This document shows, in pieces, positions 42,139 through 49,624 of a stretch of DNA of 64,000 nt. The notes under the pieces are model-generated. The model did no database searches and was not told where the DNA came from. It saw only the letters and a program-made list of their open reading frames with translations. Origin of the DNA: Sphingopyxis macrogoltabida (GTDB lineage: Bacteria > Pseudomonadota > Alphaproteobacteria > Sphingomonadales > Sphingomonadaceae); the NCBI RefSeq assembly GCF_001314325.1, contig NZ_CP009429.1, positions 2,852,501 to 2,916,500 on the forward strand. Direction: 5' to 3'. The position numbers were made by a program, and so were the translations under genes. Positions within the stretch are counted from its first letter, which is position 1. Each line of letters starts with the position of its first letter.

Positions 42139-42485
42139 GGCTGGCCCCCGTTCTGTTCACGGAGCGCAAAAAGGGCGGTGCGAAGCTGGCCGCTTGCGCC
42201 TTCCAGTCGATCCTCTACGAGCCCGGCGAAGACAGTAGCCTTCTCGATCAGATCGCAAAGATAGACCGAGGCATTACCGCCGGCCGGACGAACTTCACGG
42301 AGCGCGTCGTGCGTAAATCGGGCGATGGCATCCAGCAGCGCCTCGACAACCTGAAGATCGCCCAGCGAATTATCGATGAGGTTGGAAATTTGGACCTCTG
42401 CGGCCCGCGCGCGCGCCGCTTCTGCGGCGTCTTCCATGTTGGTAGTGCTGCGGACAATCCGCGGCGGACTTACATCGGCGGCCAT
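42135..42485 (-). CDS. Small helical phage protein, first of the early operon
   Basis: 116 residues starting MAADVSPPRIVRSTTN, helical (AAEVQISNLIDNSLGDLQVVEALLDAIARF). It is first in the leftward early operon and just past the repressor operators. No family recognised. A longer upstream frame exists but crosses the operator region. Confidence 0.55.
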   Translation of the reverse strand: MAADVSPPRIVRSTTNMEDAAEAARARAAEVQISNLIDNSLGDLQVVEALLDAIARFTHDALREVRPAGGNASVYLCDLIEKATVFAGLVEDRLEGASGQLRTALFALREQNGGQP

Positions 42486-42617
42486 GAGCCAACCTCCTGC
42501 TAGTGTGGAGCAGGTGGGATCGGCGGAGGCTGGCCCCGTCTGGTGGCCGAGCGCGTCTTTCCGTGCCTGCATCACCGTCTTCGGCCCGGAGGCGATCAGG
42601 TGATGCAGCACTTATAG

Positions 42618-42664
42618 GGTGTGTTTTACAACACCGTCAACCCCGTTAGGTGTTTTTTAACACT
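42618..42664. promoter_or_regulatory. Two repressor-type operators, left set
   Basis: GGTGTGTTTTACAACACC (42618-42635) and AGGTGTTTTTTAACACT (42648-42664) share the half-site GGTGTT with two sites on the other side of the repressor gene. The left pair stands just past the repressor stop and before the leftward early operon, so it probably controls the early leftward promoter. Confidence 0.65.
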
Positions 42665-42675
42665 CTCTCCCGAAA

Positions 42676-43377
42676 TCAGACCTTTCGGCCGATCCACACG
42701 ACGCGGCCGGCAATGAAAACGTCGTCGGCATCGACTTCCTCCGGCGGGATGGTGGTATTGTCGGACATTATACGGACGCGATTGGGGCCGACGGTGCGCA
42801 GCCGCTTAATCATCGCCGCGCCGTGGACGCTGAGAGCCCAGATTCGATCCTGCATATTGAGGCGGCGCTGCGAGGTGTCGACGATGACCTGATCGCCGTT
42901 GATCATCGTCGGAAACATTGAGTCTCCGTCCCCTTGCGCGACGAACAGCATTTCGGGCGACGCGTGCGTCAAGCTGCGCAAAAACCCGGGGTCGAACAGC
43001 ACCGGCAGCTCGTCCGGATAATCCTCGATATTGCGCCCGGCACCCATCGCATAGCTGATATCGACTTGGCGAAGCGCAATCGCACCGTCGCCTGCGTGCG
43101 CGGAGATAATCGGCGGATGATCCGACTGCACCGCCTGCCGCGCGCTCACTCGGCCGAAGGCGTCGGGCAACAGATCGCCAATCGACAGGCCAAGCACCTT
43201 CGCCAACTTCTCCACAGTGCCGAGCCGTACATCGCCCGTCTTTCCCTGAAGAATGTCGCGCACGACGGTTTCACCTAGCCCGGCGGTTCTCGCGAGCGCC
43301 TTCGGATTCGCGTTGCGCATCTTCATCGCCTGTTCCAGGCGGACGCGCAAAACCTCGATTGCTGTTTCGTTGCTCAT
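42676..43377 (-). CDS. CI-like phage repressor, HTH plus S24 peptidase
   Basis: 233 residues. The N-terminal helix-turn-helix is seen at about 20-65 (NPKALARTAGLGETVVRDILQG, then RLGTVEKLAKVLGLSIGDLL). The C-terminal LexA/S24 domain has the catalytic Ser in QGDGDSMFPTMINGDQV and Lys in GAAMIKRL. It should keep the prophage silent and cleave itself on RecA activation. Operator-like sites flank the gene on both sides. Confidence 0.92.
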   Translation of the reverse strand: MSNETAIEVLRVRLEQAMKMRNANPKALARTAGLGETVVRDILQGKTGDVRLGTVEKLAKVLGLSIGDLLPDAFGRVSARQAVQSDHPPIISAHAGDGAIALRQVDISYAMGAGRNIEDYPDELPVLFDPGFLRSLTHASPEMLFVAQGDGDSMFPTMINGDQVIVDTSQRRLNMQDRIWALSVHGAAMIKRLRTVGPNRVRIMSDNTTIPPEEVDADDVFIAGRVVWIGRKV

Positions 43378-43414
43378 GTCTTCGTGTGCCAAAAAACCGG
43401 CCTCCCCGCCATAC

Positions 43415-43462
43415 GGTGATAAAAAACACCTTCTGCGCTTGAAGGTGTTACGAAAAACACCT
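43415..43462. promoter_or_regulatory. Two repressor-type operators, right set
   Basis: GGTGATAAAAAACACC (43415-43430) and AGGTGTTACGAAAAACACCT (43443-43462) lie between the repressor start and the rightward early genes. The second has perfect 7-bp arms. With the left pair they define a GGTGTT-N(4-6)-AACACC operator. The rightward promoter and the repressor's own promoter presumably overlap here. Confidence 0.7.
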
Positions 43463-43475
43463 ATGAGCAGGGTTA

Positions 43476-43688
43476 ATGACATCCCCTATCCTTGATGAAA
43501 TCGAGCGCTTTCTTGCGCTGACCGGCATGAAGCCGACGCCATTCAGCCTCCGGGTGACCGGGGGCAAGGACCGCCACCTCGTGCGCGCCGCGCGAAACGG
43601 TCGCCAGTTGCGACCTGCGATGCAGGAAAAGGCGCGAAGGTTCATGACGGATTATGCGATGAACGTCGCGCGGGACAGCCGGGCATGA
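43476..43688 (+). CDS. Small phage early protein
   Basis: 70 residues starting MTSPILDEIERFLALTGMKPTPFSLRV, basic (KDRHLVRAARNGRQLRP), with a helix typical of short Cro-like or DNA-binding proteins. It is first on the rightward side, opposite the repressor, where a Cro or Cro-like protein would be expected. No HTH signature is certain. Its stop overlaps the primase start. Confidence 0.6.
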   Translation: MTSPILDEIERFLALTGMKPTPFSLRVTGGKDRHLVRAARNGRQLRPAMQEKARRFMTDYAMNVARDSRA

Positions 43689-44671
43689 TGTCGAAGCGGG
43701 GACGGCTGCCTGAAGCCGAGTTCAACCGGCGGATCGACGAAGCCCTCGGTCGTGTGAATCTGTCAGATGTCGTCCGGCCATATACAGCTCTGAGGCCGCG
43801 CGGCCGGGAATTGGTCGGGCTCTGTCCATTCCACGACGAACGGTCGCCTAGTTTCGAGGTCAACGACGCGAAGGGCACCTATCATTGCTTCGGGTGCGGT
43901 GAGGCCGGGAACGCACTGATCTTCCTGATGAAGAAAGCGGGGCTGACCTTCGGCGCTGCATTCGAAGCGCTCAGCGGCGACAAGTTCCCGACCGTTTCCG
44001 AGGAAGAGCGCGCGCGCCGAAAGGAAGAGGACGCAGCGCAGCGCGCGGCCGCGATCGCAGACGCGAGAATGTTCTGGAACCGGACGCGCCCTTATCGAAA
44101 CAGCGTTGGCGAAACCTATGTGCGGGCTCGCGGCATCACCGCCGAGCTTCCCGCTTCGATCCGCTTCGGTCATGTTCCGCTCGGCCGGGACGATGACGGG
44201 AACTGGCGCGAGCCTATGCCAGCGCTGGTCGGCGCAATCACGATGGGGTCAGACCTTGTTGCGATCCAGCGCATATTCCTGCGCGACGACGGTAGCGACA
44301 AGCGATGGCCAAAGCCGCGCCGGTCGAAGTTCAGTCTCGGCCGGGTAAAGGGCGGCGCCTTGCGCCTCGATCACGGCCTGACCGGCTCCGAGATTGTCAT
44401 CACCGAAGGCCCGGAGGACGGCATGACGCTGATGCAGGAAATGCCCGGCCGCCGTGTCTGGGTGGCGCTCGGCACGGACATGATGCCCGCCATCGAGTTT
44501 CCGCCCGATGTGGATAGCATCCTGATCGCTGGCCAGAATGACAAGGCCGGCCGTGGCGCTGTCGAACGGGCTGGCGAGGCCCTTCTGGCGAGGGGCTATT
44601 CCGTCCGCGAGACCTATCCGGCCCCTGAGTTCAAGGATTGGAACGACCAGCTTCGGGGGATTCGGACATGA
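43685..44671 (+). CDS. Phage DNA primase, CHC2 zinc finger and toprim
   Basis: 328 residues. The N-terminal CHC2 zinc ribbon is CPFHDERSPSFEV, then YHCFGCGEAGNALIF. After a charged linker, the toprim domain has Glu in IVITEGPEDGMTLMQE and a weakened acidic site (ILIAGQNDKAGRGA) where DxD is usual. It is shorter than DnaG and lacks its helicase-interaction domain. It overlaps the helicase gene that follows by 4 bases. Confidence 0.88.
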   Translation: MMSKRGRLPEAEFNRRIDEALGRVNLSDVVRPYTALRPRGRELVGLCPFHDERSPSFEVNDAKGTYHCFGCGEAGNALIFLMKKAGLTFGAAFEALSGDKFPTVSEEERARRKEEDAAQRAAAIADARMFWNRTRPYRNSVGETYVRARGITAELPASIRFGHVPLGRDDDGNWREPMPALVGAITMGSDLVAIQRIFLRDDGSDKRWPKPRRSKFSLGRVKGGALRLDHGLTGSEIVITEGPEDGMTLMQEMPGRRVWVALGTDMMPAIEFPPDVDSILIAGQNDKAGRGAVERAGEALLARGYSVRETYPAPEFKDWNDQLRGIRT

Positions 44672-46101
44672 CTGCGGTGGCCGATCAATTCGAGCGGGCG
44701 GAAAGCATCAATCCGTTGGCCAACCCGGAAGCCGAGGTCCGGTTTCTGAGTGACCTGATCGCCGATAACCGGCTGATCGACCCCGCTGCCGACAGGTTGC
44801 GACCGGTCGATTTTTCGGTGCCTATGCACGGCGCCGTCTTCGGGGTCATGTTACAGCAGGCGGCGGCCCGGACGAATGTCGATGCCGTGACAATCGCTCC
44901 GTTCGTGACGGAGTTCGAGGACTGGCCGAAACTGAGCCGAACCCTCTCCGCGGCTGATCTTAATGCCGGTTCGACAAAGCAAACGAAGGCCTACCTAGAG
45001 CAGATCGTCGAACTGTCTCAGCGCCGCCGGATGGTGCTCGGTCTCAATGAGGTGATCCGGTCTGCAAAGTCGCCGGATATTAGCCCTGACGAGCTTGTCG
45101 TCCAAGCGGATGAAGCTGTTGCGGAAATGGCCGATCAAACGGCCGGTGATGAACAGGCCTCGGCGGGCGAATATGCCCAGCGCGTCATTGACAGCTTCGG
45201 CAAGCCGATCGTCGGGGTTCGTTCCGGCATCAACTCCATAGACAAGGTCGTAGGCATTCTTCGTCCGTCGTGGATCATCGTCGCCGGCGGGCGCCCTGGC
45301 ATGGGCAAGACCGCGATGGTTTCGAGCTATGCAATCGGCGCTGCCCTGCTTGGCCACTCAACACTCTTTTTCAGCTTGGAAATGTCGGCCGACCAGATCA
45401 CGCGGCGGATGCTGTCCGATCTTTGCCACAGCCGGGATTTTAGCGTTCCCTATGAGCAGATTCGCGACGGGACCGTGAAAGGCCGAAACCTAGAAGCGGT
45501 CATTGCAGCAAAAAATCGGCTCGACCAGCTACCAATCGAGATTTGCGACCGCGGCGGCCTGACGCTGGCGATGCTCGGGCGCCGGGTTCGCCGTCACAAG
45601 CGCCGCCTCTCTGCGCAGGGCAAGCGTCTCGAGCTTGTCATCATCGACTATCTGCAACTCATGCAGCCGAGCAGATCGAGCATGTCGCCGTACGAGTCTG
45701 CGACCGAGATCAGTAAAGGGCTCAAGGCACTGGCCAAGGCGGAGAATTTAACCGTCTTCGCTTTGGCACAGCTCAATCGTGACGTCGAAAAGCGGCCCGA
45801 CAAGCGCCCTGCCCAAGGCGACCTGCGCGACAGCGGACAGATCGAGCAGGATGCCGACGTGCTGCTGTTTCTCTACCGCGAGGAATATTACCTCAACCGG
45901 AAAAAGCCCGCCGACGAGTTCGGCCCGAAATTTGAGGACTGGCGCAACGACATGGAGGCGGTGCGCGGTAAGATCGAGTTCCTCGTTCCGAAGCATCGCC
46001 ACGGCCCCGATGGGCAGGCGCTGGGCTTCTTCTTTGGCGAAACCGTCTGCATTCGCGGATCCGATTTCTATTCGGCGGGGGAGGAGCAGGATTATGGCTG
46101 A
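44668..46101 (+). CDS. dnaB: Replicative DNA helicase, DnaB family
   Basis: 477 residues. The N-terminal DnaB domain is at about 15-110 (NPEAEVRFLSDLIADNRLID). The RecA-like C-terminal domain has Walker A GGRPGMGKTAMV, Walker B VIIDYLQLM and the motif-4 region LKALAKAENLTVFALAQLNRDVEKRPDKRP, plus GQIEQDADVLLFLYREEYY. The phage carries its own primase-helicase pair. No intein is seen. The ATG at 44668 is in the overlapping ATGA context. Confidence 0.95.
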   Translation: MTAVADQFERAESINPLANPEAEVRFLSDLIADNRLIDPAADRLRPVDFSVPMHGAVFGVMLQQAAARTNVDAVTIAPFVTEFEDWPKLSRTLSAADLNAGSTKQTKAYLEQIVELSQRRRMVLGLNEVIRSAKSPDISPDELVVQADEAVAEMADQTAGDEQASAGEYAQRVIDSFGKPIVGVRSGINSIDKVVGILRPSWIIVAGGRPGMGKTAMVSSYAIGAALLGHSTLFFSLEMSADQITRRMLSDLCHSRDFSVPYEQIRDGTVKGRNLEAVIAAKNRLDQLPIEICDRGGLTLAMLGRRVRRHKRRLSAQGKRLELVIIDYLQLMQPSRSSMSPYESATEISKGLKALAKAENLTVFALAQLNRDVEKRPDKRPAQGDLRDSGQIEQDADVLLFLYREEYYLNRKKPADEFGPKFEDWRNDMEAVRGKIEFLVPKHRHGPDGQALGFFFGETVCIRGSDFYSAGEEQDYG

Positions 46102-46864
46102 GTTCCCTGCCCTGCCCCTGTTCACCGACGCCTATCTCGGCGACACGACTCATCTGACGACGTTCGAGCACGGCGCGTACTTACTCCTGCTCATCGTTTC
46201 GTGGCGCACGCCGGGCTGCCGCCTGCCCGACGACGATGTTTTACTCGCGCGATACGCTCGAACACCCCTCGGCAAATGGCGCAAGCTGCGCCCGATCCTG
46301 TCGCCGTTTTTCAAGATCAGCGAGGGGCACTGGCATCAGCCTCGGCTTCAAGATGAATTTCAGCTTTTGCAAAGCCGGAAAACCCAACAGAGCGAAGCTG
46401 GTAAGGCCAGCGCCAAGGCTAAAGCATTGAAAAGGCAGCATCGCGGCTCAACGCCCGTTGCCTCACCGTTGCAACGAGACGGCAACGAGACTCCAACCCC
46501 CACACCCACACCCACATCCGTATCTAAAGATACGGGCGCTGGCGCGCCGTCTGACGATCCTTTGAAGACCCTGTTCGACGCAGGGATTGAGCTGTTGACC
46601 GGCACCGGGACGCCCGAAAAGCAGGCGCGTTCGCAAATCGGCAAATGGCGAAAGATGATCGGGGAGGCGGAAACTCTCGCTGCCATCGTTGCCGCTCGAG
46701 ATGCCAATCTCAGTCAGCCCAAAGAATGGATCGAAGCACGGGTGAACAAGATCATGGGGGGCCGGGCTGGCGACGAGGACGAAGAGCGCGCGATCAGTCG
46801 TGCGACGGCCGAGCGGTATCGGCGCATGGGGTTGGCAGGCAGCGGACCGAAAGGGGAAAGATGA
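46094..46864 (+). CDS. DUF1376 phage replication-associated protein
   Basis: 256 residues. The first 100 form a DUF1376 domain (LPLFTDAYLGDTTHLTTFEHGAYLLLLIVSWRT, LPDDDVLLARYARTP), common beside phage replication genes. The middle is a low-complexity Thr-Pro repeat (TPTPTPTPT). The C-terminal helix-rich part (LLTGTGTPEKQARSQIGKWRK) is basic. It may load the helicase, like primosomal DnaT/DnaC functions. The stop overlaps the next start. Confidence 0.82.
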   Translation: MAEFPALPLFTDAYLGDTTHLTTFEHGAYLLLLIVSWRTPGCRLPDDDVLLARYARTPLGKWRKLRPILSPFFKISEGHWHQPRLQDEFQLLQSRKTQQSEAGKASAKAKALKRQHRGSTPVASPLQRDGNETPTPTPTPTSVSKDTGAGAPSDDPLKTLFDAGIELLTGTGTPEKQARSQIGKWRKMIGEAETLAAIVAARDANLSQPKEWIEARVNKIMGGRAGDEDEERAISRATAERYRRMGLAGSGPKGER

Positions 46865-47043
46865 TGAAGGATCACACGCCTTGGCTCGCTCTATGGCCGC
46901 TCGCGACCTTGATGGTTGCCGCTCAAGACAAATCGAGCGCTGACGCTGATGCCGTCATCATGGCGTCGGCCATTGTCGCGGGATGCATAATCCTCGCCGT
47001 CTGGGGACTTTGCAGTCTGATCAAAGGGGCTTTCAATGACTGA
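46861..47043 (+). CDS. Small membrane protein
   Basis: 60 residues starting MMKDHTPWLALW, with two hydrophobic segments (PLATLMVAA and VIMASAIVAGCIILAVWGL). It overlaps the DUF1376 gene by 4 bases and the NusG-like gene by 8. No family recognised. Confidence 0.6.
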   Translation: MMKDHTPWLALWPLATLMVAAQDKSSADADAVIMASAIVAGCIILAVWGLCSLIKGAFND

Positions 47044-47689
47044 ACTATCGTGGTGCATTCTGCGAACCGGCGGCTCGCGGACCCTACCGCTGTGCCGATC
47101 GCTCAACGCGGCCGGGCTGGATGCGTGGACGCCAACTGGCGTTGCCGATCGTCGACGCGGCCGGTCGCGGGCGCGGGTCGAAGCTCCCGCCCCGATCCTC
47201 CCGACGTTTGTGTTCGCTGCCGCCTCCAATATCGAAACGCTGCTGGCGCTATCGTCGTCGCCCATCAATCCTCACCCTTCGTTTTCGGTCTTTCATCATG
47301 AGGGCCGGGTTGCGATCGTTGCCGAAGCCGAGCTTGCCCAGCTCCGTACCGAAGAGGGCCGGATTGCGCTGGTGCGGAAGCGCCGCGAGCGTCACGTCTT
47401 CGCCAAGGGCGCGAAGGTTGCGGTGCCCGACGGCCCCTTTGCCGGACTGACTGGCGTCGTCGAGGACGGCGGGAACGGCAAGTTCACGCTGGTCATGTTT
47501 GGCGAGATGCCCATTCAAATCGCGTCTTTTCTTTTGCGCGCCGAAGATATACAGGAAGGGCCTGCCCCAATGGGCCTCGCCGCACAGGTAGCGGCATTGT
47601 CGGGAAGCGTGGCTGAGCCACCCCCGGCGCCAAACGCAGGAAGCCCCGCTTCCGGCGCTGTGCAACGCAATTCCACAATGTCAGGGTAG
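47036..47689 (+). CDS. Phage NusG/RfaH-like transcription factor
   Basis: 217 residues. The NGN domain is seen at about 1-115 (WCILRTGGSRTLPLCRSLNAAGLDAWTPTG, PILPTFVFAA). A KOW motif follows at about 130-165 (FAKGAKVAVPDGPFAGLTGVVED). The C-terminal tail is Pro/Ala-rich. NusG paralogues modify RNA polymerase elongation, and this one stands just before the late genes, so it may act as an antiterminator for them. The last codons and stop are shared with the following tRNA. Confidence 0.82.
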   Translation: MTELSWCILRTGGSRTLPLCRSLNAAGLDAWTPTGVADRRRGRSRARVEAPAPILPTFVFAAASNIETLLALSSSPINPHPSFSVFHHEGRVAIVAEAELAQLRTEEGRIALVRKRRERHVFAKGAKVAVPDGPFAGLTGVVEDGGNGKFTLVMFGEMPIQIASFLLRAEDIQEGPAPMGLAAQVAALSGSVAEPPPAPNAGSPASGAVQRNSTMSG

Positions 47690-47756
47690 AGCAGTCCGGT
47701 AGCTCGTCACGCTCATAACGTGAAGGTCGCGGGTTCAAATCCCGCCCCTGCCTCCA
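47680..47756 (+). tRNA. tRNA with CAT anticodon (Met or Ile2 type)
   Basis: A full cloverleaf: acceptor GTCAGGG/CCCTGCC (one mismatch, pair 2-71), D arm GAGC-N9-GCTC, anticodon stem TCACG/CGTGA with loop CTCATAA, T arm GCGGG-TTCAAAT-CCCGC, encoded CCA at 47754-47756. The anticodon is CAT (47714-47716). Initiator features are absent, so it is an elongator Met or a lysidine-modified Ile tRNA. Its first bases overlap the end of the NusG-like gene; the stop codon TAG starts at tRNA position 8. Confidence 0.88.
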
Positions 47757-47844
47757 GTTGATCGAGGGTGCGGAGTGCGGTGGGGCCTACCGCTTGATGC
47801 CGTAGCAGGCGCTCCCCCTCGGTCATCCCGTTCGGGAGCAGCCC

Positions 47845-48015
47845 ATGCCCCAGCCCGAAATCGCAACGAAGCTGCAGGACATCGCGCGCGGCGTTCATGA
47901 TGTCGCATTCGACTTCATGGAGCCCGCCCGCGATCGGCGCGACGCCGAGGACCGCATTGCCCGGGTTGAGGATTTGGCGGCACGGTTGAGGGCAACGGTT
48001 CGCGGTCGTGGGTAG
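47845..48015 (+). CDS. Small phage protein of unknown function
   Basis: 56 residues starting MPQPEIATKLQDIARGVHDVAFD, a helical charged peptide ending LRATVRGRG. It is too short to be caught easily. Its stop overlaps the HNH gene's GTG start, which supports it. No family recognised. Confidence 0.5.
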   Translation: MPQPEIATKLQDIARGVHDVAFDFMEPARDRRDAEDRIARVEDLAARLRATVRGRG

Positions 48016-48310
48016 GCCGGCCGGTGGCTATCGATCCGCAGCCAGCAAGTGGTACGGATCGAAGCGATGGAAGGTCCGCCGCCGAGCCCAGCTTACCGCG
48101 CACCCGCTGTGCAAGATGTGCCAGGCCGAAGGTCGAACCACCGCCGCGACGATCGCCGATCACGTCATCCCGCACCGCGGCGACGAAGGCCTGTTCTGGA
48201 ATGGCAAACTCCAGTCGCTCTGCAAGCCGCACCATGACAGCGACAAGGCCCTGATCGAAGCCGGTAAGGCGCCGATCACATACGGAGAAGATGGATGGCC
48301 GATCGGTTAA
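48008..48310 (+). CDS. HNH endonuclease, phage packaging type
   Basis: 100 residues from a GTG. It has a zinc-binding CxxC (CKMCQAEGR), the HNH core IADHVIPHRGD, then WNGKLQSLCKPHHDSDK with the closing Cys-x2-His-His. HNH proteins just before the terminase genes are needed for DNA packaging in HK97-like phages, where they stimulate terminase cleavage. The order HNH, small terminase, large terminase and portal fits. Confidence 0.92.
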   Translation: MGRPAGGYRSAASKWYGSKRWKVRRRAQLTAHPLCKMCQAEGRTTAATIADHVIPHRGDEGLFWNGKLQSLCKPHHDSDKALIEAGKAPITYGEDGWPIG

Positions 48311-48531
48311 AGGTCATGATGAAGCAGAAGTATGACGGCGAGTTGACGCCGCTCCTCTGCACCCCTGATGGCACACCTCTGCCGGGCCAAGTGCGCGTCG
48401 ATATCCGCACCGAGACGGATGAGCCTCCAAGCCTCACGGTCGAGTTCACCAATTTTGAGTTCGCGCTTCCGGATCCTCCCGCGCCGGGAACCGCGATCCT
48501 CCCCGATGGCCTGCCGCGCTACGATGCCTGA
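48295..48531 (+). CDS. Small phage protein of unknown function
   Basis: 78 residues starting MADRLKVMMKQKYDGE, predicted beta-rich (QVRVDIRTETDEPPSLTVEFTNFEF), with a Pro-rich tail. It overlaps the HNH gene by 16 bases and the next gene by 8. No family recognised. Confidence 0.55.
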   Translation: MADRLKVMMKQKYDGELTPLLCTPDGTPLPGQVRVDIRTETDEPPSLTVEFTNFEFALPDPPAPGTAILPDGLPRYDA

Positions 48532-48688
48532 GATGATTTTCTTCGGCGGCACCTGTCTTTTTGTCGGGTTCGTCGTTGGCGCGATCTTCGAGCGGGATGC
48601 TTGGGAAACCGCGTCACGCGTTCGGGGTCAGGCATTGCCTCCGCCCCCGCCGCCCCCCGGTGCGCCGCCCCCGCCGATGCCCAAATAG
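48524..48688 (+). CDS. Small membrane protein with Pro-rich tail
   Basis: 54 residues from the ATG at 48524, or 51 from 48533. The N terminus is one membrane helix (FFGGTCLFVGFVVGAIF); the tail is almost all proline, glycine and alanine. Function unknown; a spanin- or holin-associated role cannot be excluded. Confidence 0.5.
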   Translation: MPEMIFFGGTCLFVGFVVGAIFERDAWETASRVRGQALPPPPPPPGAPPPPMPK

Positions 48689-48697
48689 GAGAACGTG

Positions 48698-48856
48698 ATG
48701 GCCAGTGTGATCCACCGCGTCGACATGAAGCAGGTAAAGATATCGGTGAAGCTGCCGCGCGCCTTCGGGCTCCGCATATGGCTGACTGCCAAGCTTATCC
48801 GCCTCGCCGGTCTGGTGGCGCCGGTAACGATCGAGGTCGAGGTGAGCGATGCTTGA
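48698..48856 (+). CDS. Small phage protein of unknown function
   Basis: 52 residues starting MASVIHRVDMKQVKISVKLP, preceded by AGGAG. A basic amphipathic middle (FGLRIWLTAKLIRLAGLV) ends in an acidic strand. It overlaps the next small gene by 8 bases. Confidence 0.5.
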   Translation: MASVIHRVDMKQVKISVKLPRAFGLRIWLTAKLIRLAGLVAPVTIEVEVSDA

Positions 48857-48989
48857 GCGGATCCGCATCGCGATCCGCGTTGCCACAAGCGCTGACCTGC
48901 CCGACTGGTTTGATGATGGTAGGCTCGCGATCCTCCTTGCCATTGCGTCGGGCCTGCTATCCATCGCCACAATCATTCGAACGGCCTAA
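48849..48989 (+). CDS. Small membrane peptide
   Basis: 46 residues starting MLERIRIAIRVATSADLPDW, ending in one hydrophobic helix (LAILLAIASGLLSIATII). It is the last gene before the terminase upstream region. No family recognised. Confidence 0.5.
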   Translation: MLERIRIAIRVATSADLPDWFDDGRLAILLAIASGLLSIATIIRTA

Positions 48990-48992
48990 AAT

Positions 48993-49134
48993 CACATCGC
49001 AATGTGAGCAAAAGGGGCCGGGGGAGGGTCAAAACTTCCCATTTGGGAGGTTGGCTAGCGCGGTGGGCCCACGGAAAAACCACTAACACAGTTTTTTGCC
49101 CCGATTTCGCACCCTGAGCGCACATTGCAATGTG
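48993..49134. repeat. Paired CACATTGCAATGTG palindromes before terminase
   Basis: CACATCGCAATGTG (48993-49006, one mismatch) and CACATTGCAATGTG (49121-49134, perfect) lie 128 bases apart, each followed by AG. They bracket the only non-coding stretch ahead of the small terminase gene. This is a candidate terminase recognition (pac/cos) site or a late-promoter operator. Confidence 0.5.
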
Positions 49135-49141
49135 AGGCCAT

Positions 49142-49624
49142 ATGGCAAAGACGCCGCGCAGGCAGCGGGTCGATACGACCGCTGCCGCGATCAAGATCAT
49201 GCAGGGGGCGAGCCGCGAGATTGTCCCTCCGGCGCACGTCCCGCTCGACGATTGCGACTGGCCTTTCTGGGAAAGCGTCGTCGCTGAGTTTGCGCGTGCC
49301 GAATGGACCGAGCATCAACTCGAACTAGCCGCTTTCCTCGCGAAGGACATGGCCGACGCCGAGCGCAACCGCCGCGAGATTCGCGTCGAAGGCGAGGTTC
49401 TGACCGCTACCGGCAAGGCGAACCCGCGCTGCAACGTGCTCGTCGCGATCGGCAACCGCATTCTGGCCACCCGCCGCAGCCTGTCGCTTCATGCGCGCGC
49501 GCGAGGCGGCGAGGCCCGCGACGTCGGCAAGCGCAAGGCCGCTGCCAAGGATTTAGAGAATGCAGCAGCCGGCCCCGGCGAAGAGGAAGAAGACGACCTC
49601 ATCGCCCGCCCCACCGCCCACTAA
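49142..49624 (+). CDS. terS: Terminase small subunit, P27-like
   Basis: 160 residues, basic N terminus (MAKTPRRQRVDTT), a helical domain (FWESVVAEFARAEWTEHQLELAAFLAKDMADAERNRREI) and an acidic tail. It matches small terminases in size, charge and position just before the large subunit. It recognises packaging DNA. It overlaps the large subunit by 65 bases. Confidence 0.78.
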   Translation: MAKTPRRQRVDTTAAAIKIMQGASREIVPPAHVPLDDCDWPFWESVVAEFARAEWTEHQLELAAFLAKDMADAERNRREIRVEGEVLTATGKANPRCNVLVAIGNRILATRRSLSLHARARGGEARDVGKRKAAAKDLENAAAGPGEEEEDDLIARPTAH

